64,000 nucleotides of DNA from Podospora pseudocomata (Eukaryota > Ascomycota > Sordariomycetes > Sordariales > Podosporaceae), in NCBI RefSeq assembly GCF_035222375.1, contig NC_085890.1, forward strand, positions 930,001-994,000, read 5' to 3'. Under the pieces are notes generated by a model that was not told the origin of the DNA, did not search any database, and saw nothing but the letters and a program-made list of their open reading frames with translations. Positions 1-14,123 of this stretch are shown in pieces. Each line of letters begins with the position of its first letter. Within the stretch, counting starts at the first letter, position 1. The position numbers and the translations under genes are program-made.

Positions 1-1185
1 CAAAACGGGTTTGCGATACGGAGGCTGGGCAGGTATTACGGAAACTGTTGTGAATGCCATCACATCACGGGTCATAGCACGCAGCCTGGGCGATCAAACC
101 GGGTGTTCCTTCTTGATGCAAAAAGATACTGAGATATGGGTGTAGTTGTCGTCCCAAATCAGGAAAGCGCGCTGCATTTTTGTGTTTTAAAAATTCCGAA
201 CCGTTTTCGCATATCTTGATCTTCCAGCAGCAGAAGAAACGACGCCATCTTTGGGGTCGGTTGAAATCAGCCCACCGGCCCGAAAGGTGGAGACCATCTC
301 TTATCTTTGCGTCATTTGACACAATTATTATTACCAGCGACATCTTGCTGGATGTCTGGGGTTTTCTTAGTTTATGCCATCGACAAAAAAAGGAGGATGA
401 TCAGCGCACGGGTATGGTGTGTGTGTTGCGTTTGACGACGTCAATATCACGGTACTATCCGTGTTGACATGGTTTTCTTTTTTTTTCATTACGCGTACAT
501 AAACGCTACACTTGGTGGGGAGGGGGGCGAATTCCCTGACGTACAGTACGTTTTTCTGTTTGTGTCTAGAACTTCCCCTCTTTTTTTTGATCAAATCAAG
601 GAGCGCAAAGGGCTTCTAGAAGGAAGCTAATCAACGCTGTGCAACGGTCTGCTTTTCCGAACCAAGCATGGTGCAGTGTCGATCATCAGAGGCTTACAGC
701 CAGCAGCTTTCGAAGGGATGGATGCTGTGATGGCATCGAACGATGGATGGGCAGATCCCCTGTCGAGAGTTCAATTGGGGTATCTGCATCGAACTTTCCA
801 CAGATTCCTTCCTTTTGGATCTTGGAGGACTTTGGTTGGCTGGCTGAGGGTGGGAAGGTTGGAGTGAGTGTCTTGTGTTTGCAGTACATTGGACATCATC
901 GAATGCGGGCTTGCGGCAGGGCCATGTTGTTTGTCAGCTCACTTTTCCTCAGAAGAAGCCTTTCTTCTTTCTCTTTATTACACTTTGGGTTTTTCCTAGA
1001 TTGCGATGCGTTACGCACTTTGCAACGCGACGCAGGTTGAATATGTTTCAAGATGCCACCATCCGCATCAGGCAAGGGTGGAACTAGACCGGCCGTGTAG
1101 ATTAATTCCAGAAGGTTTCTCTTTTTGGTGTCGGCCTCATTTGTGTTTGTTTTGTGCCTGTGTGTCTGTGCTTGTGTGCTAGTGC

Positions 1186-1221
1186 GTGCATGTGTGTGTG
1201 TGTGTGGGTGTGTGTGTGTGC
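1186..1221. repeat. TG dinucleotide microsatellite
   Basis: An interrupted (TG)n tract lies within a wider TG-rich segment (about 1140-1220). No gene is associated with it. Confidence 0.8.
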
Positions 1222-2999
1222 CTATTCATCAATTTCAGTGGATGGGAAGCTGCAGACGGACCTAAATGCATGAGCCATGCAGGTGCCGCAAGCCACATTT
1301 CCTGTTCGATGGTGAATGTGTGTGTGGCCGTTGCTGGCCAGTCATTGAGTTGTGGTGACGGCGAGGCCGTGATGGGAAGTCACGACCAAAGATGAGTTGT
1401 GCCTGCCTTAATCCAACCCACCCACCTGCCACTTCTGCCTATCCTATCAAAAGAGGGAGGGCTTTTCCAAACGTATGATTTGTTGGGGGGGACCGGGCAC
1501 TTTCCATCTTCCTTTTTTCACCAGAAAGCTGAGCAATCATTCTATTTCAGCTCTCGCCCCGTTACGCATGCTCATACATATCACTATTTACACGTATTAT
1601 GCCCTATTATGCCCGCACCTGATGTCTCTTGCCCCTCAAAGAAAGGAAGGTGACGAGTCAACCGCCCAAAATCTTCTTCATAATGACGAGCTTACCAGGA
1701 TGCTATCCGATGCCCGATACCTTTGACCATCCGACACCGCTCATCCGCTCCGGTCATCGTCGGTGAGGGAGTCATCAGGTGAGCGAGAGTCCGATATCGT
1801 GGTTCACCTTGGAAAAATCGGGACGAAAGTTCATCACCAACCTCATACCCCACTAATGCCAAGACATTCCAAAAAGTTCGGATTGGGATTGCGGCTGGGG
1901 AAAGGAAGCTCATCACCTTCTATTCACCTTTCTTGCAGCATTCCATATTCTCCGATCCAAGCCACCACCTCTGAACGTGGCATGAATTTGATCAAAAGAT
2001 GGAATTTCGAATGCTTGATTTCCAAGGCATGGCAATGCTACGTTATCATCTTTTTCTTCTTTTTTACCCCTTCTGCTGCTGGAAAAAGCTGACCGGGGTT
2101 TGGTGGAGAGTTTATCCACTTTTTGCCAGGGTTCTCCGGGGCTCAACCGACGAGGCTGTCAGGTTTCCGTTGACGAAATGAGGAGCTGAAAAGCAAGAGG
2201 AGTCCTTCCACTTCCGAGGCCGATGATTGCCTTGAAGATCCGAAAGGGTGTTTTCCTTGGCCTGGGGTCACCGCCGCTATTGCCGCCTTTTCTTCACCTA
2301 CCTTTGCCTTGCCTCGCGCGCTCACCGACGGGATTTTCACTACTACGTGGTATTTTTCTCTTCTTAGCAAGTGCGAAGAAGGAGAAACTCTCGCTCTCTC
2401 GCTTTTTTTTTTGTTGTGTCAGTCAGATCCGATGGTCACGAGCTTGTTAGTGGCTTGTGGGAAGGATTTTCTTCTTCTGGGGTTGCTGGGGTTTCAGCGA
2501 GACGGAGGATTTTGTTCTTTTTTTCCACGGTGGCGAGGCAAGTCGTGCTGAGCCGTTGGCTGACGTTACCGATACCAAGAGCCTCGGGACAGGCCGAGGA
2601 GATTTGCGGCGATCCCGCGTTGGGTTTTTTTTTTTGGGCCCCTGTTGGCTTTGGTGGTAACTTACTTTTTCTATTTCCGATTTCTAATTCTCGATCTCTT
2701 CTTTTTTTGGACACGCTAATACACTAACCTACGTGCCTACATGCCGAGTTGTTTGGAAGTCTTCTTTGAGAAACGGATGATGTGTTGTTTTTCGTTAGCA
2801 CGTTAAGGCATCCACTATGAGCCCCAGCCTTTTGGTTTTTACCCGGCTGCCGAAGCGCTATCGATTGTTTGGGACGTTGGAAGCTGTCGAAGAAGGAAAC
2901 GGCCTTGTCCCTTTTTTGCCTTGCGCCTGGTGGCGGTTGCATGTTCCCTTTCAGCTGGGCCAAGCCTTGTGAGGCTCTCCAGCACGTGGGGACTGGCTG

Positions 3000-3104
3000 T
3001 GGATTATTGGAGCCGTTGTTGGGGCCGCTGCTGGAGCACAGTTGGAGCATCACTGGAACCACTGGGGTCGCTGCTGGAGCCATCGCTGGACCCGCTGGAG
3101 CTTG
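3000..3104. repeat. Imperfect GCTGGAGC-type minisatellite
   Basis: About nine degenerate copies of a 9-12 base unit of the form YTGGAGCC follow each other. In one frame this gives a Gly/Ala-rich pseudo-peptide, but neither strand carries a credible gene across it. Confidence 0.6.
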
Positions 3105-6100
3105 TTGCACAAAAGTTCCGTCCACGTCTGTCTTGTGGATGGCGGGGTCACAGCGCAAACTTTCGGCAATCATCAGTGACCACACCGACGAGAAGCAGAA
3201 ACCCACCGTCGACGAGTGTTTTCAGTGGGTTTCAGTTGGCCTAGAAGGCTCGGCATCCGGGCGGGGGGGGGGCAGTTCTCCATCACTATCCCCTCTCTTG
3301 AATTCGAATTTGAACATGTTTTTTATGTTTACCTGGAGACAAGTGGATGTAGCAAGCATCAACAGACTTTGAATTTCTCGGGACCTTTGACCGCGAACCG
3401 CCGTCCTCGGCAATTCTGCCCAATGGTCCTTTGGTAGTAGGGGAAAGGGCCGTTTGCAAATGCCTGTCTCGAACCATATTCAAGTCAACAATTACTCCTG
3501 TCTCGGAGCAGAGACTTTTCGCACACACAAATAGAAAAACAGAAAGCAAGGAGATTCTGGTGGAGTTTTTGTCGAGCTGCAATGCTTCCCCCGGAAACCA
3601 GGTGTCTCAAGCGATCTGCGTGCTTTTTGGCTCTGTCTTTGGATGTGATCCAGAATGGTCTCTTATATAATGCGCACCAGGTATAGGGGGGAAGGGGAAG
3701 GGTATCATTCGCCATCATCCGCCATCATCCGCGGGCTGGGCTATTATGACTGGCGCTATCCACTTTATGGGCCGCTCGCTGCTGGTTTGTCTTTGTTTTC
3801 AATCTATGTGTTGTATCAAAACCCCGCGAGGGGTGGTGCTGGTGGTTGAGGAGCCGAGAAAGTTTACCAGCTTCCTGATTAGGAAGGGGGGATCCGGGGG
3901 GTAGGGGGGCTGCGCGGGGGGTTCGATTCGCCCTTTCGGAGTGTCCCAGAGAGAAGAAAAGAAGGGAAGGAAAAACAGGCGAACCGGAGGTGATCCGGAG
4001 GGCAATGGAGTTACGAGCGAGGCGGGGTGGTTTCTTCTCTCGGTTGACCGTCTCCGGTTCGGAGTTTGGGAAATGGGGGTTTGGGGTGGTGCTGAGGATG
4101 ACAATGGCGGTGATATCACTTTACACGTGCTGTCTTGTCTGATGTGACACGGGGCAGTGATTTGCAAAGTTGCATCTTTCTCAACGGTTGCTCTGGATGA
4201 TGCCGAACCATGGTTGAGAGTGAAGAAGAGGCTTGGAAGAATGGGAAAAATAGATGGACGGCCGGTTGTGAGTGTGTGAGAACCTGCCCTTTTGGCGGGT
4301 TGATCTGCGGTTTGTTGGTATTTGCAAGTGCATATCATTCACATCGTATTGTCAAAGGATGACACGTGCTCGCCATCATCGTCTCTAATCACCGATCATC
4401 GATGGCAGGGCGGGCGGGGGGCAACAGTAGATCAAGATGGCATCATCATGCGTTTATTTTATTTTCCTTGCTGCGATATTGTTCGCTTTCGATGGAGGGC
4501 TGGAAGGGGAAGGGGAATGGCCGAGTAGCATCCCGTTGCTCGCCACGGTTGAACCCCTTTCGCATGTCGATGTTTCGGTGGTAGTGGTTGGTATGGTCCC
4601 AAGCGTAGGTGAGCAAGATGTTTCGACTCGGCAATGTTTGATGATGAACCTCTCCTATCGTGTAGGTATGTGGTCCATGCTCGATCCAGTGATGGGAGAC
4701 GAGACAGAGAACGTGGGATTACTACATTGTGAAGAGAGAGCGATGATGAGGCCAAGCTATTCCTACAACACTAGTAGACTGCCGCAAAAGGATGGTATAT
4801 ATGGGTACGGGTTTTGTTGTTCTCTCCCTCTCCCCGTACCAACATCTCGCTAGCCCCGTGGTGGTGATATATCGGAGACGGGATTCACAAGTTTCGGTAA
4901 TTGAAGCGCTCGAGCAACAAGGGCGCAGATGAACTTTTTGCTGCCCCATATGTGAAAGTTAGATTCTGTCACTTTTTTTTTGGTTTCGTGAGAGACCGGA
5001 CCCGGGGGTTGCTTGCTTGCTGCGACGGCGGAGGGGAGTTTCCAGGTTGGGAAGGAGGTTAAGGGCCGTACTGGCCGTGTGTGGACCGGTAGATGAACAC
5101 GTGCTTTTTTGGATGAAGGGGGGTATGGGGGAACTGATAGGAGGAATGTTGGTAAACATGGCTATTGGTTAGGAGGTTGGGGGGGGGGGGACGAACGGCG
5201 TGCGATGTGCAGTGGTGATAGGTGCGGATGGGAGCTGGGAGTTGGTTGGATGAATTGGAGACAACAAGGCAGGGAGAGATCATCGTTTGGGGGACTGTTT
5301 TGGGGTGGAAAGGGGAGAGGGATGCATGATGGTGGTGGTGAGGGTGACAGTCGTGATGGTGGCTGCCGCGTGGTTATGTTCGATCTTCTTCGGTTTGGGG
5401 GGGTCTTTTGCGGGGCAACAGAAAGGATGATAAGGGGCCGGGGATGTCGATCTTGGATGTGATTATGTCTGTGAGGTGGTAGATGTGATAGTATCTGCTT
5501 CTGGGGGAGGGTGGCATATGCGGAGGGAACATATGAGGTAGGTTTTGCGATTGTGTGCATGATCAGTGATGGGATGCGTATGACCGAGGTTCCTTCGATC
5601 GCCTTGAAAAGAAATGAGCAGATTGCCTAGGTTGGGAGGTAAGCATCTTGAACAGTGTGAATTAACAGGTGTTGAGCATGTTACCAAAGACAGTGGGTAA
5701 GCACCCTTGATGAACTTTTCTTTTGCTCGGATTATTGTTGTCTGGTAGGATCGAGATCGTAACGGTTTGATGGGGGGTTGCTCTTGTTGTATGGAGCCAT
5801 TGAGGACCTTGATAGGTAGACAATTACAAGGGGGTGTTTGCTTGGAATTTCTCTTGGCTTGGGTTTTTTGGGAAGGTTGAACAGGAAGTGAGGAGGAAGG
5901 AAGCAACGGGCATATTGCCTTGTCTTGACATTATTCGTTACGAGTCCAACTCATATGATCCTTTGTTCGCATCGGTCTTTTAGTTGGAAGGTGAGCCAGT
6001 TCGCAATGGAGCCAGATGGAGAAGATGAGCAAAAAAGGTGGATAACTTGAGACGTGTCCGTGTAACATCTTGCATTGCAGGCGGGACTGGATCCGAGTGA

Positions 6101-7516
6101 GAAGAGCAAGATTCTTTGACTAGAAGGGGGTTACGACTGCGACAACAGTGACGGGGCAATATGCGGAGATGGGAAGCGGGATGAGATTGGGGCGAGTGTG
6201 GGATCAGTGGTCGGCGATTATATGCCTGCCAGACCAGTTGCCACAGGATGGGAGATGGATGGCATGTGTTGGTGCTATCGTTATGCAAGACGCCTGCAAG
6301 TCGCTGTGGGATGGCTGGATGGGAAGGCGTTGGGAGGGCCCTTTGTGAGACATGTGGCTGCTACTCATGGCTTGGAGTCCGTCTTTGGCTGTCATTATTG
6401 GGGGTTTGGCTGGCTGTGACATGATCAGGAAAAGGGCAAAGGGGGTTTCTGGAAGGTGAGGTGTCGAGATGCTATGAGTTGAAGAGAACGGGCATTTGTG
6501 GTATGTTTCTAAGGAATATGAAGAAGATACGTGGGCAGTAGGGGACTACGGATTATCTGAAACTCGTGGGACAGGCTCAACTTGGTAGTGGTAGGTTATA
6601 CTTTATGGCCGTCAGAACGTGAAGATGTAGCAGATAGGTCTTTGCCAAGGAATCTTCCGGCCCTCTCTTGAGACTGCCTATATAGGTACTAAGGTAGTCG
6701 GTGTCGAATCTACCAGTCTTGTTTTGGAGGCCACTTTGTTTCCATTCCTAACTTTTAACCGAGAGAATCAACATCAAAATTTCACCCATCTTATGTTACC
6801 TGCCTATCCAATTGCTCAATATACACGATCTTTCTATCCTTCAGGCATTTTCTAATTGTGAAAGAGGCGCGTGGTGTATGATATAATTTACATCGGAACT
6901 TTATTACTTAGGTATCGGGAGTCTAAAACATGGTCCGGTCATAGAGAAGGTAGACATCACTGTTCTGAGCTCCTCGGTCATGGATTAGACCTTTTATGTG
7001 CTTATAGTAAATCGATCAGGTAGGTATGTCATCAGTTAAGGATTAGAAACGAGGTGAATAAACTTTTAAAAAAAAAAAAAAAAGGGAATTTGCTAGACTA
7101 GGATATAGCAGCTTATCTATCCTCTCTTACTAACCTTCACAGACCCTCTTTCTCTTTTCGACTTCCGAAGACTACAATAACACCATTCCCTGTTGTTATT
7201 TCTTTCCACTCCCTTCTCACAATCTAGCCCCAACGAATAAAGTTTGGATTCCCCGGATAATTCCGCACTTTTGTCTCTTCCACTACCTACTGCCTGCCTT
7301 TCATCACCCAACACATCTCACTCTACCCATGTCACGAAGAAGACGGAGTAGTCAGTATACTTACCATACTTACCAACATCACCACCCAAGTACACAACCC
7401 CGCCATAAAACTCAGAGAAGAACCCATATCCGTAATCTTGTAGTATATATTCTCTAAATTCTAACCTCCACTCACTCTATACCCTTCTCCCACCTCTATA
7501 TATCCCCGTCCCATCC

Positions 7517-10500
7517 CTAAAACACCAAATCCCCCTCCCACCCCAACCCTCTCCCTCTACCCCTACCCCTTTCCACTCCCTTCAACCACCTCCCCGCCTC
7601 CTCCCTAACCCTCCTTTCCACCACCCCCTCCACCAACGGAACAAACCTAACCCCCTTCCTCTCCTGCGGTTTATTCCCCTGCTGCGTCCCCTGCGTAGAA
7701 GTAAATCCACTACTCCCCCCCAGCGTCCTCCCCAACGCACTACCACCCAACCCCGCCATCTTCACCTCCACAAACCCCTCCCCGACTACAACCCAGTCCC
7801 TTCTCACGTCATTGACGATCTGCTTGCTGAACATCCCTACCCTTGGGTTACTCCCAACTGTCAAGGACGACACCGATGTTGAGCCCATCGGGGAAGTGGT
7901 CATGGAGGTAAGGGTTGTTAATGTTTCATCCAGCTCCTCCATCACCTCCCCCAACTCGTCAGCTGAGTTGGCCGAGTTGTACAAGTAACAAACCAGGCTA
8001 GGTTTGAGCATATTAACCAGCCTGAGCAGCACAGCCAAAACATGCCGCTGCTCAAGTCTTGTCTGGCTAGATAACGACTTGACAATCTTCACCAACGATC
8101 CCAAAAGTGTGATCGCGTGAGAAATATCCTCATCACCCGTAAACTCCCTCGCACAACCGGGCCCCTCTGGCAAAAGGATACCCCCCAGCGCAGTGACATA
8201 AACCTCAAGCAAAACCCAACTGTTGCCCTCCTGACATGCAGCCTGCACAACAGCCGGTAGCATAAACTCCAGCATAAACGACCGAACATGCCCATTCTCA
8301 GTCATTGCCCTGGCGAGAATCGTCGTCTCCGACTCAAGCCTGTTATTCCCAATGGCAACCTTGAAATTATTCCACAGGTAATGAAACAGCTGCGGCACCG
8401 CAGTCGAATCCTTCTCTCCTAGCCGCACACCATAAGCAATGATACCGGCGGTGTGCAACTGGGGATCCTGCAAGCCAGGCGAGTAATCCAGACTTGGCTG
8501 AGTAAAAAACTGATCCGGGGGGCAGATCCCCACGCCGTGGGATTTGATCAGAGAGATCACCTGTCGAACAAAAGAGATGTACCGCTCGTGTTCTTGCTGG
8601 CTGTTGTTGTTGTTGTTGTTGTTGTTGTTGTCTAGACGGAGAAAGGCGAGGTCTTCCTTGATTTTTTGCATAGCCAACTGGAGGATCTTGGAGAACTCCT
8701 CGCGATGTTCTTTGGCTTTTTGGAGCCCGGCTTCTCGGAGGGTTTTGCGCATGTAGTAGATTGCAGCGGCAAAGTAATCTAGGTTGGCGTTGTAGTTTGG
8801 CGAGGAACCGACCGAGACGGCGATCCGTTCGAGGAAGGGGAAGCCCCGGGTCTTGAGGACCTCGGCGAGGTAGTTCTCGTAGCAGAGGAACCTGTGGGGT
8901 TTGAGGACTGAGAGAACCCATAACCCTAGCATGCTGAGGCCGAGGTCCTTAAAGTCAAAGATGGAGTTTTTGAGCAGGGTGGCGATGAACAGGGGCAGGT
9001 ACTTTCTGTCCTGGGTGTTCAACCTCTTGGGCAGGTCGGAAAACATCGAGTGTTTCCCAGGGATGAAGTAAGCCGAAAGGGGCGTGACCCGGTTGTTGAC
9101 GAGCCGGGAAGCAACCCTTGCCCCTACGGTCACGACCTTTTCGACGCAGGATGCCTGTTTTGTTTGTCTCCCAAAAGACTTTGGTTGAGGGAGGCCCATG
9201 ACGGTGCGGGCCATCCAGAAGAAGTCTCTTGTCAAGTTCTCGTTGATCCACAACACAGCCTCCTCGACGTGACCACTGTCTGCGTTCTCTGCTTCCATAA
9301 AGTCGCTCGAGTAGTGCTCCTCGGACGCCTCATCAATACGGCCCATGAAGTGGTCGAGGGTGTCGATAGCCACACGCAGAATGCCCCAGTCAACGCCAAG
9401 AGTCTGGAAGTCGAGGCTTGTGAATGTTTTTTGTAATTGCGCTGGATAAAACTGTCAGTCAAGACCTCAAAGAAGCCACCAAGCGAACCAACTTACGTGT
9501 ATTCAACCCGTAAATCGCTGCCTCCAGCGAAGGAGCCCGCTGCAAAACATCCAACGAGGCTTTGAGACAAACAAACAACACATCCAACGCCGTAGTCTTG
9601 TTCTTGGCAATCATCTCATCCTTCATCTCCTTTGTAATACCTGCCATCATCTCGCTCGACAGGTCACGGAATTGCTGCTCAATATCCGAGGCCGCCGACA
9701 GATACTGGTCCAGGATTTGGTTGAACACGTTGTTCCGCCACGACCTGAACGGCTCAAATGCTGCACGGCCTTCATTCTTGGCTATCACGAACCGAGCAAG
9801 CTGGTTCCAGGCCCGAACATTAATCAAGCAAGCCTCCTTGTGAGCGCTTGCTGGAGTGACCAGCTTCTCGATAAGATGGACACCCGGCCGTAGATCTGGC
9901 GGGGCAACCCAGAACAGGGTGCAGAGGAGATCGTGATGGTTGCGGAGGGCAGCGAGATCATGCTGGTGAATTGTGCATTCCTTGAGGTACTGCCGGTTAT
10001 GGTTCGGCAGTGTCCTGGCCACAAGATTCCTAATATCGTTTGTCCGTTCAAGTTGCTTGAGCCTCTGAATAGCCAAGGCCAGCAGCTTGATGAAGATGTG
10101 AAAGCACCGGTCATCTGGCTCTATCATGAGTGAAGGACTGCGATCAAGCTCCTCCAAAAACTGTGGAGACTTGTACACCTCCTCGTTCCTGAGGTTCTCC
10201 AAATTTTGCGAACCGAAAAAGTCGAAGATTGTGCCAATGATAGTAGTACACTTCCGCCAACCCCATTGCTGAACCAGGAAGTGACATCTGGCCACAAGAG
10301 CGCGGCAGTACTCGTTGAAGCTGGGTGGCTGTCGAGGGTTCGACTTGTACAGCCCAAAGACGCGGTCCATGAGCTTGCGAGGCAGTAGCCAACCCTCGAT
10401 AGGGGCTGTCTTTCTCATGCCAGAAATGAGAATACCGGAATCGTCAATCTCAGTCAGCGGCAGCAAGGTAAACATGTCCCGCCAAAGGGTCTCAAAGGCT

Positions 10501-13500
10501 TGCGCATCCTGACCGGACGCCGCCCCATTGCTGAGCTGGGCAGCGTGGACAATATCCCAGAAACCACTCCTTGGAATATTGGCGTTCTCCAGCACTCTCA
10601 TCAACACCACCCAACAATGGACGAGGACACGGTCCGATCGAACACCGCGTTCCCTGAATGAAAGACGCTGCAAGTCGCCATATAGGTCCCGCAAGTCTTC
10701 TAACCCAAGGTTCAAAAGACGCGTCACAGTGGCCGAAGCCAACTTCTTGAGCAGATCCTCAACTTTCATAGCTTGCATCAAGTTGACACCCGCCCGGGAT
10801 ATCGAGCGCACCGCGAGCAATGCCACACAAAAGCGAGATGCAACCTCTACGCTATCAATCTTGTTTCGGCCAGGGACATCGCCCAGGTTGACAGACCCCC
10901 ACCGAGTGACGAAGCTGCTGAATACTTCCAGACATCGCGACACAAAAGCCTTTTCTCGAAGCTCATCGTCAATGCTCATCGACTCCAAGATGTACCTGAC
11001 AATGAAATCAGCCGCCTCAACTGGCTTCTGCCCGTCCAAAACAGCTTCCGCCGGGTCAGCTGCCAGTTGGTCAGAAACCCAATCGACCAATATTCCGAGT
11101 TCCGACGAGGTCTGATCGTTCCAGATGCTCCACCTGAGCGTCTGCTGGTCAAAAACGAAACAGGTGGAGGCCTTTTGGTGGCGGATCCTCTCAGCTAGTG
11201 AAGGCTCGACTGCTTTTCGGACAAATCCACGGCCGAGGAGTGTGCTCTCATGGAAGAACACACCCATGTCAAGCGGGAAGATGTCAAAGTGCTGGGTATA
11301 ATGACTGCCATATGGACCCAACCCCTGAAGCTTGTTCGCCGCCTGATCAATCTGCTGCTGCTGCTGCTGCTGTTGCTGTTCAACAACGGCGAAAGCAGCA
11401 GGTAAAGGATCATTTGCAAGGGTATATTGGGGAGCTTCCGTATCGATTTGTTGCGGCCGTTGCCTTTTCCGATACCTCGACTTTGAGCTCTTTTTAGGCG
11501 TTCTTGCTGATCCAGGAGCAGGTTCCGGAACAGTTGTCTCATCTTCACTTTGATGGGCCAGCTCTTGAAGTGTGAAATCCGCACCCAAGGCCCGACCAAG
11601 CCCATCTGTTGCTGGTAGATTCAACACAGCCCCAGCTCTTCTGTAGTAGGCATCAAGTTTCCGCTTTCTGGCCGCTAGTCGCTGTCGTTTATCCTCATCT
11701 TCATCTTCTTCCAACTGAGCGGGTCGGAACTGTGGCTCGCGATCTGGCACATTTTTCCTTGGTGGCGGTTTGGGTCGAGAGATGGAGGGTGTTCGAGCTA
11801 GCTCACAAGGTGCTGGAATAGATTCCACCGTCACGAATGAGTCAAAACCACTTTGCCTGATCAACTTGCGAGAAACAGGGGTACCAGAGGCAGGGGGTCT
11901 TTTAGGTGTTGGGTTTTTCGAGATTTCTCTCAGGGCTGGCCTGGGCTTCGGTCGCGGTGCTCGACTTACAACCGGAGCCGTAACCCTAGGCTTTGTCTTA
12001 CCAGACTTCCAATCCTGAAGAGTTGACAGTGCGTCAACATTGTCCCTGCGGTTGGCCAAGCGGATACTCTTCTGTGTTGGACTATCCTTTCCGAGATCTG
12101 GCCTTTTGCGGACAGTACGTGCAGCTATCTTGATAAACTTGGGAGCATCGGGTTCTAGAACATCGAGAATACTGAGCAAGGGCGGTGTTGCTGCCCTTTT
12201 TCGAGTGCTGTGTTTCGCTGAAGTAGCATTTCCTTCCCGTCTTCGCTTCGCTGACGCCTTTCTGGAATATGTCGAGGGTGAGGATCTCGATGGACCAAGA
12301 GCCTGCGTAATTCTGGGCTGCCGCATATGTTGACCAGGAAGCCCTTTGAAAACAGACTTTCCGGTGGTGCTTTTCTGTTTCTTTGCCCTTTTGGACGTGT
12401 TGAAAGAACCGGATCGCCTCTTGTTGCCGGGAAGCATCCAGTCGACAAAATCTTCCTCAATCACGGAACCTGCATCATCTTCGATGATCAACACATTCTC
12501 GGTATCTGACAAGGACCTTTCCGTTGTCAAAGTAGGTCTTTGAGCCGGCGGGCTATCCGAATCATCCGAGTCATCGAATAATGGGAACTGTGTTGATACA
12601 GGCGGTCTACTTTGAGTACTTGGTTTCGGGAGTGCCACGCCCTTCCTGAATGGCTGCTCAACCAAAGGTTCAGGACTTCGTCGTGCTTGTCGAGCAGGTT
12701 TCTGCTGATTATTTGCTTGATTCAACCTCAACCATGAGGCTGGAAGAACCCCGCGAATTCTTTTGCTGGTTTCGCGAATCACATCGGAGTCGCTCTCAGA
12801 GCTGTGTCGGGAGCGAACTGACTCAGCATCGCTGCCTTCGCCCTCGTCATTCTCGTTGATCATGATTGGAGAGCCGGGGGTTGGAGTACGGGTCCTAGAT
12901 CTATTGTTAATGTCTGGAGGAGACGATGATACATCATAGACCACAGGCGGCAGAATGATAGGTGGAACCACTCTCCGCTGAGGTGAAGATCCAGGAGATG
13001 AGTCCAGCACAGTCCTCAGCCTTTTCCTGGCGGACAACAGGCCGGAGAGTTGACGTTTAAGCTTCCGTGGCCGACCCCTTTTCCTCGGGCCTGGTTGAAG
13101 CCTGTCCAGAGGCGGAAATTCCTCATCATTAGAAAGGCTGGTGGCGTCCGTCTGTGTGCTGGGGGTTTGCTGACTACTAGTCGGCAAGTGGTGGGTTGGA
13201 GACGGTTTTGATGTAGAAGGAGAGAGAGCCAGTTCATCGTTGTCATTGTCAAACAACAAGGGGCCGCTTTCTTCGGTATCTTGAAGCAGACCTCGTCCAC
13301 TGGCCTCCTGACTGTCCTCCTCAGCTTGGTACTCCTGCTCTTGAGAATCATCCTCGTCGGCGGCCCTCCGGGCTGACTGGGACGCCTGTTCAACTCTGAT
13401 GGGTTTTACGCCATGTGACTTCATGAAACTTGTGTACCGGACATTTTCAATCATGTATGGGTGCTGCTGAATAGGTTTTCGTGGTCTCAAAGAGCGCTCC

Positions 13501-14123
13501 AGCCGAACAGCAGTTCTCCGGGCCAGCTCATCGCCATCATCTGCCGGTATTTCGCGGTTTTGTGGCGAACTGGGAGCGGCATGGGACCGTAACGGGGATC
13601 CGGGAGGGGTTGGCGTCCTGGAAAGGATGCTCGGAGGCGAAGAAAGCGGCGAAAGAGAGGACGATGTAGTCACTCGGACATAGCCAGTAGATATCTCGTC
13701 CTCCAAGAACTCTTGTTGATTCGTAATGGCCTCGGTAGACTCATGCGAGTGCTCTGGTTCAAGCCTTCGGTAGGTTCCATCGTTCGGAGCGGTAGGAAGT
13801 GGTATTGAAATCTTCGGCTTCGGTTTGGGGGCTGGCTTCGCTATCGGTGATGATAGTTTTTGTGTTTGGAAAACAAAAGACGACGCGGGGGCTGGCGAGG
13901 AGCCTGGAAAGTCCCAAATATCACCATTTTTCTGGGGTTGGGCAGCACGTTGTTCAACCGTTGTGGTGGCTACGGCTGTAGTCGCTGCTGCATCTGCAGG
14001 TATGTCTGTCGAGGTACTAGTTCCGAGGTCAAGGTCAGGAATCTCGAGGTCGCTGTAGTTGTCGTCATCGAAGTTGTCGTCGTCCGAGTCTGGTACCTCT
14101 CCGAGTTCCCTCCAGTTTCTCAT
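7517..14123 (-). CDS. mus7: Mus7/MMS22 family DNA-repair protein
   Basis: Two exons, 14123-9497 and 9441-7517, are joined across a 55-bp intron with a GTAAGT donor and CCAG acceptor. The join is phase 1 and gives 2183 residues. The N-terminus has the family hallmark: a short W-x-x-x-GEVPDSDD motif followed by acidic Ser/Asp-rich sequence. Residues 1 to about 900 are low-complexity and basic/acidic, and the conserved Mus7/MMS22 region fills the C-terminal half. Relatives (fission yeast Mus7, budding yeast Mms22) act in replication-fork repair and recombination; the yeast protein works with the Rtt101-Mms1 cullin ligase. Two homopolymer tracts are visible, a Gln run near residue 916 (11341-11376) and an Asn run near residue 1815 (8597-8630). 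The ATG chosen begins the conserved motif. The product is nuclear by family knowledge. Confidence 0.92.
8597..8630 (-). repeat. AAC trinucleotide repeat encoding poly-Asn
   Basis: An in-frame (AAC)n run on the coding strand of mus7 exon 2 encodes about nine to eleven Asn residues. It lies in a linker between predicted structured segments. Confidence 0.85.
11341..11376 (-). repeat. CAG/CAA repeat encoding poly-Gln
   Basis: A run of Gln codons in mus7 exon 1 lies at the junction between the disordered N-terminal half and the conserved region. Confidence 0.85.

Larger units (their letters stand above)
1..7516. other. Long gene-poor stretch
   Basis: No reading frame here looks like a gene on either strand: none has recognisable motifs, sustained codon bias or a convincing exon chain. 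Composition runs in blocks. About 1-3400 carries T-rich tracts on the + strand. About 3650-6500 is strongly purine-rich on + (so CT-rich on -), which in filamentous fungi is common for promoters and leaders of the pyrimidine-rich strand. It also contains a TG microsatellite, a GCTGGAGC-type minisatellite, a G11 run near 5180 and an A16 run at 7068-7083. Possible readings are the extended promoter or leader of a gene left of the window, or a non-coding RNA locus. The segment next to 7517 should include the mus7 3' UTR. Confidence 0.6.

Noticed and set aside
2724-3372. Overlapping frames of 160 and 167 codons on opposite strands
   Set aside because: Both owe their length to a minisatellite; neither has motifs or splice-site support.
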